Shown in pieces: positions 1 to 3,923 of a stretch of 5,003 bases of DNA; positions within the stretch are counted from its first letter, which is position 1, and each line of letters opens with the position of its first letter. A program made the position numbers and the translations under genes. This DNA comes from Chloroflexota bacterium (GTDB taxonomy: Bacteria; Chloroflexota; Dehalococcoidia; SHYM01). The notes beneath the pieces are model-generated. The model was not told the DNA's origin. It worked only from the letters and a program-made list of their open reading frames with translations, and searched no databases. The stretch is from contig JACQGV010000065.1 in the NCBI GenBank assembly GCA_016199375.1, positions 1 to 5,003 of the forward strand, read 5' to 3'.

Positions 1-2
1 GA

Positions 3-31
3 AGTATACCAGATAAGGAGCCTTGTGTCAA
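3..31 (-). promoter_or_regulatory. Sigma-70 type promoter firing leftward out of the window
   Basis: Read on the minus strand, a perfect -35 hexamer TTGACA (complement of 26-31) is followed by a 17-nt spacer and a -10 hexamer TATACT (complement of 3-8). The -10 is preceded by TGG, giving an extended -10 (TGGTATACT). Spacing and both boxes are close to the housekeeping consensus, which is unlikely by chance in GC-rich DNA. The transcription start would fall just beyond the left edge, so the driven gene, which could be protein-coding or a stable RNA, cannot be seen. Its direction is opposite to proA. Confidence 0.75.
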
Positions 32-72
32 GTGTCTAATCCCCGATTCTCCAAGCGGTCCCGAAATCTAAG

Positions 73-142
73 GCTCATCTTTCGACAGGCTCACAATGAG
101 CGGGAAAAGAACCGCTCGTCCTGAGCTTGTCGAAGGACGAGC
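73..142. repeat. Two inverted copies of the palindromic TTCGACARGCTCA repeat
   Basis: Two palindromic units lie tail to tail. Unit 1 (73-101) has arms GCTCATCTT and ACAATGAGC (7 of 9 pairs) around the 11-nt centre TCGACAGGCTC. Unit 2 (114-142) has perfect 9-bp arms GCTCGTCCT and AGGACGAGC around GAGCTTGTCGA, which is unit 1's centre inverted with one change. The units can also pair with each other: 81-103 is a near reverse complement of 112-134, with an 8-nt loop, so a larger cruciform is possible. The same repeat recurs at 2214-2244, 2546-2568, 3970-3992 and 4745-4860. No T-tract follows, so an intrinsic terminator is not indicated. Confidence 0.85.
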
Positions 143-223
143 CCCCGTTTCGGGATGAGTTCTCCTGGGGAAGTGGCAAGGTGAGCTAGTAGTCCTTACT
201 CAAGAGGGTTGTGCTGGTTCGTG

Positions 224-257
224 GTGGGCCGCCATTGTGTTGAAGTCGTGGGCCGCC
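224..257. repeat. 10-bp direct repeat, possible operator upstream of proA
   Basis: GTGGGCCGCC occurs exactly at 224-233 and 248-257, a period of 24 bp, and each copy is followed by a similar T-rich stretch ending in TGTTG or ATGTTG. The second copy falls inside the spacer of the proposed proA promoter. A protein binding same-face direct repeats is one explanation, and a small tandem duplication is another. The repeat is directly visible; regulation is inference. Confidence 0.4.
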
Positions 258-268
258 GTTATTATGTT
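240..268 (+). promoter_or_regulatory. Possible proA promoter
   Basis: TTGAAG (240-245) matches the -35 consensus at 4 of 6 positions. A 17-nt spacer separates it from TATGTT (263-268), which matches TATAAT at 4 of 6. Transcription would start near 275, giving a leader of about 35 nt before the ATG at 309. This is the best candidate in the stretch, but both boxes are only moderate matches. Confidence 0.35.
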
Positions 269-308
269 GTAAACTGGGATTACACTGGAAGCCGTTGAAG
301 GCATGCCC

Positions 309-1595
309 ATGACCAGCGTCAAGACCAACGAGCTGCTACAGAAAGGGCGCGCCGCGAAGGCCGCGGCACGCCGTCTTGCCTATCTCTCCACCGAGGTCAA
401 GGACCGCGCCCTGGAGGGTATCGCCCGTGGCCTGCTGGAGCGGCGGGACGCCATCCTGGCGGCCAACGCCCGCGACATGGCCGCGGGCCGCGCCGAGGGC
501 CTCAGCGACGCCCTCCTGGACCGCCTGCTGCTGGACGAGCAGCGCCTGGCCGGCATGGCGTCCGACGTGCGCGCCGTGGCGGCGCTGCCCGACCCCGTGG
601 GCGAGGTCTTCGACATGCGGACGCTGCCCAACGGCCTCGTCGTGGGCAGGCGCCGCGTACCCCTGGGGGTCATCGGCACCGTCTACGAGAGCAGGCCCAA
701 CGTCACCGTGGACATCTCGGTGCTGTGTCTGAAATCGGGCAACGCCGTCGTCCTGCGGGGCGGCAAGGAGGCCCGCCACTCCAACGGGGCGCTGGCGGCC
801 TTGGTGCGCGAGCAGGCCGCGGCCGCGGGAGTGCCCGCCGACGCCGTGCAGTTCATCGAGTCCACCGACCGCGCCGTCGTGGACCAGATGCTCAAGCTGA
901 AGGACTGCATAGACCTGCTGGTTCCGCGCGGCGGCAGCGGCCTCATCGAGCACGTCCGCGATCACGCCGCCATGCCGGTGGTGGCGGGGGGCATCGGCGT
1001 CTGCCACACCTACGTGGACCGCGCGGCGAAGCTGGGCGACGCGGTGCGCATCGTCTACAACGCCAAGGTGCAGCGCCCCACCGTCTGCAACGCCCTGGAC
1101 ACTATCCTGGTGCACCGGGAGGTGGCGGGCGCCTTCCTCCCCGCCGCCGGCGCGGAGCTGGCCAAGGCCGGGGTGGAGCTCCACTGCGACGCGGCCTCAC
1201 TGACCATCCTGAAGTCCGCCTCGGGCGGACCGGGGGCGCGGCTGCGGCCGGCGGTCCAGGAAGACTGGGGCAAGGAGTTCCTGGCGCTCGTCGCCGCCGT
1301 CAAGGTTGTGGACAGCCTGGACGAGGCCCTGCAGCACATCGAGCGCTACGGCTCCGGCCACTCCGAGGCCATCGTGACCGAGGACTATTCGGCGGCGATG
1401 CGCTTCCTGGCCGAGGTGGATGCCGCCGCCGTCTTCGTCAACGCCAGCACCCGCTTCACCGACGGAAGCCAGTTCGGCCTGGGCGCCGAGGTGGGCATCA
1501 GCACTCAGAAGATGCACGCCCGGGGCCCCCTGGGGCTGCGGGAGATGACCTCCTACAAGTGGATCATCATGGGAAGGGGCCACGTCCGGCCATGA
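309..1595 (+). CDS. proA: Glutamate-5-semialdehyde dehydrogenase (gamma-glutamyl phosphate reductase)
   Basis: This cytoplasmic enzyme catalyses the second step of proline synthesis, the NADPH-dependent reduction of gamma-glutamyl phosphate to glutamate-5-semialdehyde. The 428-aa product has the normal family length and the aldehyde-dehydrogenase fold. Visible family features, numbered from the ATG at 309, are the RRVPLGVIGTVYESRPNVT segment near 115-133, the catalytic cysteine C260 in RPTVCNALDT, and the ProA signature at 334-355 (V-x5-A-L-x-H-I-x2-Y-G-S-G-H-S-E-x-I). A highly conserved C-terminus follows, FGLGAEVGISTQKMHARGPL and then GLREMTSYKW. An in-frame ATG exists at 303, but the Shine-Dalgarno-like GAAGG (297-301) is 1 nt from it and 7 nt from the ATG at 309, so 309 is chosen. 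proB is not immediately upstream. The stop overlaps the next start (ATGA). Identification is secure. Confidence 0.97.
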   Translation: MTSVKTNELLQKGRAAKAAARRLAYLSTEVKDRALEGIARGLLERRDAILAANARDMAAGRAEGLSDALLDRLLLDEQRLAGMASDVRAVAALPDPVGEVFDMRTLPNGLVVGRRRVPLGVIGTVYESRPNVTVDISVLCLKSGNAVVLRGGKEARHSNGALAALVREQAAAAGVPADAVQFIESTDRAVVDQMLKLKDCIDLLVPRGGSGLIEHVRDHAAMPVVAGGIGVCHTYVDRAAKLGDAVRIVYNAKVQRPTVCNALDTILVHREVAGAFLPAAGAELAKAGVELHCDAASLTILKSASGGPGARLRPAVQEDWGKEFLALVAAVKVVDSLDEALQHIERYGSGHSEAIVTEDYSAAMRFLAEVDAAAVFVNASTRFTDGSQFGLGAEVGISTQKMHARGPLGLREMTSYKWIIMGRGHVRP

Positions 1596-1927
1596 GCCCG
1601 CAGGACGAGTCCTTGTTTGAACACCTGCGCTTCGAGCGCGAGAGCAGGACTGCCTCCTCCGAGGTCTGGGAGATCATAGATGGAGAGCGGCCCCTGGGCC
1701 GCGTTGACCTTCATTTCGGCTCCAGCCAGGCCAGTGCCACCCTGACGGTGGTGGAGAACCTGACCGACGAGGAGGTCCAGCGGCTCATTGATGCGGTGGA
1801 CGAGGAGCTGGTGCTGCCCGCCGGGGTGCCGCGGGAGGACTTCGTCGTCACCGTCTTCCAGGGGCGGGTGCTGGGTGTCTTCAGCGACGAATATCCCGAA
1901 GGCGAGTACGAGGGCAACGGCCACTGA
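1592..1927 (+). CDS. Small acidic protein of unknown function, coupled to proA
   Basis: This 111-aa frame starts at an ATG that overlaps the proA stop by 4 nt (ATGA), a typical arrangement for translational coupling. A purine-rich GGAAGGGG (1572-1579) lies 12 nt upstream, inside the end of proA. The protein is rich in Asp and Glu, with acidic clusters such as LTDEEVQRLIDAVDEELV near the middle and DEYPEGEYEG near the C-terminus. It has no signal peptide, membrane span, cysteine pair or metal-binding motif that I can see. The pattern suggests mixed beta strands and one central helix in a soluble cytoplasmic protein. I do not recognise the family. Coupling to proA suggests matched expression but does not prove a role in proline synthesis. 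Confidence 0.8.
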   Translation: MSPQDESLFEHLRFERESRTASSEVWEIIDGERPLGRVDLHFGSSQASATLTVVENLTDEEVQRLIDAVDEELVLPAGVPREDFVVTVFQGRVLGVFSDEYPEGEYEGNGH

Positions 1928-1934
1928 GTCCCGA

Positions 1935-1951
1935 CCGCTCGTGGTGAGCTT
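1935..1951. repeat. Partial copy of the palindromic repeat
   Basis: CCGCTCGTGGTGAGCTT matches one arm and half of the centre of the repeat seen at 112-134 and 2214-2244, then diverges. It lies 7 nt after the stop of the 111-aa gene and before the ribosome binding site of the DUF2277 gene. It looks like a decayed or truncated copy. Confidence 0.6.
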
Positions 1952-1979
1952 CAGTCCAGCCATTTCCTGAGGAGCGAGC

Positions 1980-2186
1980 ATGTGTCGCAGCATCAAGACC
2001 CTGCGCGGTCCAGGCCACTCACCCAAGGAAGAGGAGGCCCTTGCCGCCGCTCTCCAGTACGTGCGCAAGATCAGCGGCTACCGCCAGCCCTCTCAATCCA
2101 ACACGCGTGCTTTCAATGCCGCTGTGGAAGAGATAGCGGCGGTATCTCTCAGGCTGCTGCGCTCTCTCAGCCCCCGTGGGGCTTAG
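1980..2186 (+). CDS. DUF2277 family small protein
   Basis: The 68-aa product begins MCRSIKTLRG and continues with an AALQYVRKISGYRQPS segment and a conserved helix FNAAVEEIAAVSLRLLRSL. This is the pattern I know from the DUF2277 family, which has an N-terminal MCRxIKTLR motif with a conserved Cys2, then VRKxSG and a C-terminal Ala-Val-Glu/Asp-Glu-Ile helix. The family has no established function. The start is supported by GAGGAG (1969-1974), 5 nt before the ATG. From memory, the length is at the short end for the family. The TAG stop (2184-2186) directly abuts a degenerate repeat, so the extreme C-terminus (SPRGA) may have been altered by the repeat. It could be cotranscribed with proA, the preceding gap being 52 nt. 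Confidence 0.88.
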   Translation: MCRSIKTLRGPGHSPKEEEALAAALQYVRKISGYRQPSQSNTRAFNAAVEEIAAVSLRLLRSLSPRGA

Positions 2187-2244
2187 AAGCTCAGGATGAG
2201 CGGTCGGTGAATCCGTTCGTGGTGAGCCTGTCGAACCACGAACG
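2187..2244. repeat. Palindromic repeat with perfect 10-bp stem, plus degenerate partner
   Basis: The palindrome at 2214-2244 has arms CGTTCGTGGT and ACCACGAACG, a perfect 10-bp stem, around the 11-nt centre GAGCCTGTCGA. Upstream, 2187-2203 (AAGCTCAGGATGAGCGG) is a truncated inverted copy of the same family, so the pair resembles the double unit at 73-142. The repeat begins immediately after the DUF2277 stop codon. A short CCGG(5 nt)CCGG inverted repeat lies further on at 2260-2272. No run of T follows, so an intrinsic terminator is not supported. Confidence 0.85.
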
Positions 2245-2306
2245 CTCCGCCCGGGTTATCCGGCTGTGCCGGTAGGCGAGATACCATGATGCTAGGCTAG
2301 GCAACT

Positions 2307-2402
2307 ATGGCCTCGAGACGCTTGTTACGTTTCCTCATCATCCTCATCGCGTTCCTGGTGATCGCCTCCCTCGTCCTGAGCGTGATACCGGCCCTGCGCT
2401 AG
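2307..2402 (+). CDS. Putative 31-aa single-span membrane peptide
   Basis: The frame encodes 31 residues with a basic N-terminus (MASRRLLR), then about 20 uninterrupted hydrophobic residues (FLIILIAFLVIASLVLSVIP), ending ALR before TAG. Under the positive-inside rule the N-terminus would face the cytoplasm. An upstream in-frame stop (TAG, 2298-2300) fixes the ATG at 2307 as the start. The ribosome binding site is weak (AGG at 2299-2301, 5 nt before the ATG). An RRxxR start plus one clean helix is a common design for small membrane proteins, and the segment lacks repeat sequence, unlike its flanks. There is no homology evidence. It is the last rightward gene before the convergent region. Confidence 0.5.
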   Translation: MASRRLLRFLIILIAFLVIASLVLSVIPALR

Positions 2403-2430
2403 GCCCTGCCCGGCGGGTTGGGTGCGGGCG

Positions 2431-2634
2431 GCTTTGCACCAAAAGTGGCGTTCAAAGAATCTCTTGCATTCAAGAGCCAGCGAACCATCCCCTGTCCCCT
2501 TCCTTTCCAGGAAGGGGTAGGGAAGAGTGTTCAGGGGACACCCCCTTCGACAGGCTCAGGGCAGGCTCTGGAACCCCGGCAGAGGGCTGGCTGCCCTCTG
2601 CACTCCCGCCACACTAACCGACTTTGTGCAAGGC
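2431..2634. repeat. Hairpin-rich MITE-like element in the convergent intergenic region
   Basis: Imperfect terminal inverted repeats bound about 204 bp: GCTTTGCACCAAAAGT (2431-2446) and the complement of 2621-2634 (GCCTTGCACAAAGT), identical except for one substitution and a 2-nt gap. Inside are four hairpins in series: CTCTTG/CAAGAG (2461-2476), CCCCTTCCT/AGGAAGGGG (2496-2517), GGGG-ACA-CCCC (2534-2544), and GCAGAGGGC/GCCCTCTGC (2579-2601). It codes for nothing recognisable. The middle shares motif order with 3774-3920, so both belong to one family. A copy of the TTCGACAGGCTCA repeat (2546-2568) is nested inside it. It fills most of the gap between the convergent genes and might help end transcription, but no T-tract is present. 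Confidence 0.65.
2546..2568 (+). repeat. TTCGACAGGCTCA repeat nested in the MITE-like element
   Basis: These 23 nt begin with TTCGACAGGCTCA and end GGGCAGGCTC. They match 3970-3992 at 21 of 23 positions. They interrupt the MITE-like sequence directly after ACACCCCC, where the related element at 3774-3920 has unrelated bases, which suggests insertion into an existing element. The surrounding arms form only a 4-bp stem (AGGG/CCCT on the opposite strand). Confidence 0.75.
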
Positions 2635-2647
2635 TGGTGCGGGCCAA

Positions 2648-3727
2648 TCACTTCAGGTAGGCGTTGAAGAAGGCCACGATGCGCCGCTCGTACTCCTCCT
2701 TGGCCTTGGTGGCGCCCTCGGCGTGGGCGGAACTCGGTATCAGCCAGAGCTCGCCCCTGGGCTCGCGGGCGGCGGCGTAGATGGCCTGGCTGTCCCTGGG
2801 GCTGATGGTGGTGTCCAGGGCGCCGTGCATGATGAAAACGGGCCGTGGGGCGATGGCCGCCACCTCCCGCTCGGGCACGACCTGGCCGGCACGGATGCCG
2901 ACCCTGCGCTCCGCTATCCAGACGGTCAGCGGGGCGAAGGGGAAGGCAGGCAGGTTGATGAAGTGTTCGAAGCTCTGGTTGATAACGCTGTTCAGGCTCC
3001 GGAAGGCGGATTCGGACACGACTGCCATGATGTCCTGGGTGGCGGCGCCGGCCAGGATGGCGGTGGCCCCGCCCAGGGAGATGCCCAGCACCCCGAACCC
3101 GGAGGGGTCCACATCGGGGCGGCTCTTCAGGTAGGCGATGGCCCCCAGCACGTCGCCGCGCTCCCAGTAGCCCAGGGTTACGGCATCGCCGGCGCTCTCG
3201 CCGCGGCTGCGGAAGTCGAACAGCAGGACGCTGTAGCCAGCCCGGTGCAGCATATCGGCGTGGGGCAGCATATCGGCGCGGGTGCAACCGTAGCCGTGCA
3301 GCAGCAGCACCGTGGTCTTGCGCTCGCCGGGGACGAACCAGCCTGCCAGCCGGGTGCCGTCCTGGCTGGCGAAGCGCACGTCCTGGACTTTGGCCTGCAG
3401 AGCCGGATATTCGGCGAGCCGGGGCAGGTCTTCGCACTCGTCCGGGTGGATAGCGCGCTCAGAGCCTATCCAGCCGACTCCCAGGAGGACCACCATTGTC
3501 AGAGACGCGCTGGTCCCCAGGTAGGCGTAGGCAGCGCGACGCAGGCCCGCTCGGGCTGGCGGGCGCACGGTGATGAGCAGGAACAATAGCGGGGCCGGCA
3601 CCAGGAGCCACAGCGCCACGAGCGGCTTGATGGAGCTGGCAGCCCCGGCCATAACGATGTCCAGAGCTGCCAGGGCCAGGAGAAGGGCCAGCCCTGCGGC
3701 GAGTGTCGCCAGGCGCCAGAGATTCAC
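2648..3727 (-). CDS. Membrane-anchored alpha/beta hydrolase
   Basis: The 359-aa product has two parts. The first 90 residues hold about three hydrophobic spans (roughly 5-27, 34-54 and 67-88). Residues 110-359 form a serine-hydrolase alpha/beta fold. Visible elements are the oxyanion-region HGYG at 144-147, the nucleophile elbow GISLGG with Ser217 (G-x-S-x-G), the acid Asp305 in HGALDTTISP, and the histidine His335 in SSAHAEG. The order and spacing fit a complete Ser-Asp-His triad, as in the peptidase-S9-like or BEM46-like hydrolases. The substrate cannot be deduced; an esterase or peptidase acting near the membrane is likely. The start is GTG at 3727, with GGGAGGAG (complement of 3731-3738) just upstream. 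It follows the flippase-like gene on the same strand, with a repeat element between them. Confidence 0.9.
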   Translation of the reverse strand: MNLWRLATLAAGLALLLALAALDIVMAGAASSIKPLVALWLLVPAPLLFLLITVRPPARAGLRRAAYAYLGTSASLTMVVLLGVGWIGSERAIHPDECEDLPRLAEYPALQAKVQDVRFASQDGTRLAGWFVPGERKTTVLLLHGYGCTRADMLPHADMLHRAGYSVLLFDFRSRGESAGDAVTLGYWERGDVLGAIAYLKSRPDVDPSGFGVLGISLGGATAILAGAATQDIMAVVSESAFRSLNSVINQSFEHFINLPAFPFAPLTVWIAERRVGIRAGQVVPEREVAAIAPRPVFIMHGALDTTISPRDSQAIYAAAREPRGELWLIPSSAHAEGATKAKEEYERRIVAFFNAYLK

Positions 3728-3773
3728 GGTCTCCTCCCTTCGTTGACGAGACCTACGGGACGGGCGCTGCAGT

Positions 3774-3920
3774 TTGTTTCAAAACCCTCACCCCCTGTCC
3801 CCCTCTCCCTTCGCAAGGGAGAGGGGGAGGGATTTGAACCTGGGGGGACACCCCCCAGGCCCCCTGCCAGAGTCCCGAAGGGTCGGGACTCTGGACTCTA
3901 CCCCCGTGGTTTTGAAACAA
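3774..3920. repeat. MITE-like element with perfect 13-bp terminal inverted repeats and three strong hairpins
   Basis: TTGTTTCAAAACC (3774-3786) is the exact reverse complement of 3908-3920, bounding 147 bp. Between them are three perfect hairpins: a 13-bp stem with a 3-nt loop (3799-3811 with 3815-3827, CCCCCTCTCCCTT arm), a 9-bp stem CCTGGGGGG/CCCCCCAGG around ACA (3839-3859), and a 12-bp stem CCAGAGTCCCGA/TCGGGACTCTGG with a 4-nt loop (3867-3894). GCGCT occurs 5 nt left of the element (3764-3768) and immediately right of it (3921-3925), a possible but offset target duplication. No transposase is encoded, so if mobile it is non-autonomous. It occupies nearly all of the gap between two same-strand genes and could attenuate read-through. 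Confidence 0.8.
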
Positions 3921-3923
3921 GCG

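Noticed and set aside
73..142. CRISPR array or intrinsic terminator
   Set aside because: There are only two inverted units and no regular spacers. No T-tract follows the hairpins, here or at 2214-2244 and 2579-2601.
303..308. In-frame ATG at 303 as the proA start
   Set aside because: The only Shine-Dalgarno-like sequence (297-301) would be 1 nt from this ATG but is 7 nt from the ATG at 309, and the family does not need the two extra residues.
336..1583. Long antisense and alternate-frame open frames across proA
   Set aside because: They are shadows of a GC-rich coding sequence: low-complexity Arg/Gly/Ala/His-rich translations with no family features, while the proA frame is unambiguous.
2187..2280. 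tRNA or structured RNA gene
   Set aside because: The palindrome and the small CCGG hairpin do not assemble into a cloverleaf, and the sequence is explained by the repeat family found elsewhere in the window.
2556..3589. Overlapping frames of about 300 aa on both strands across the hydrolase gene
   Set aside because: The hydrolase frame holds a complete catalytic triad and membrane spans. The other frames are compositionally skewed and lack motifs.
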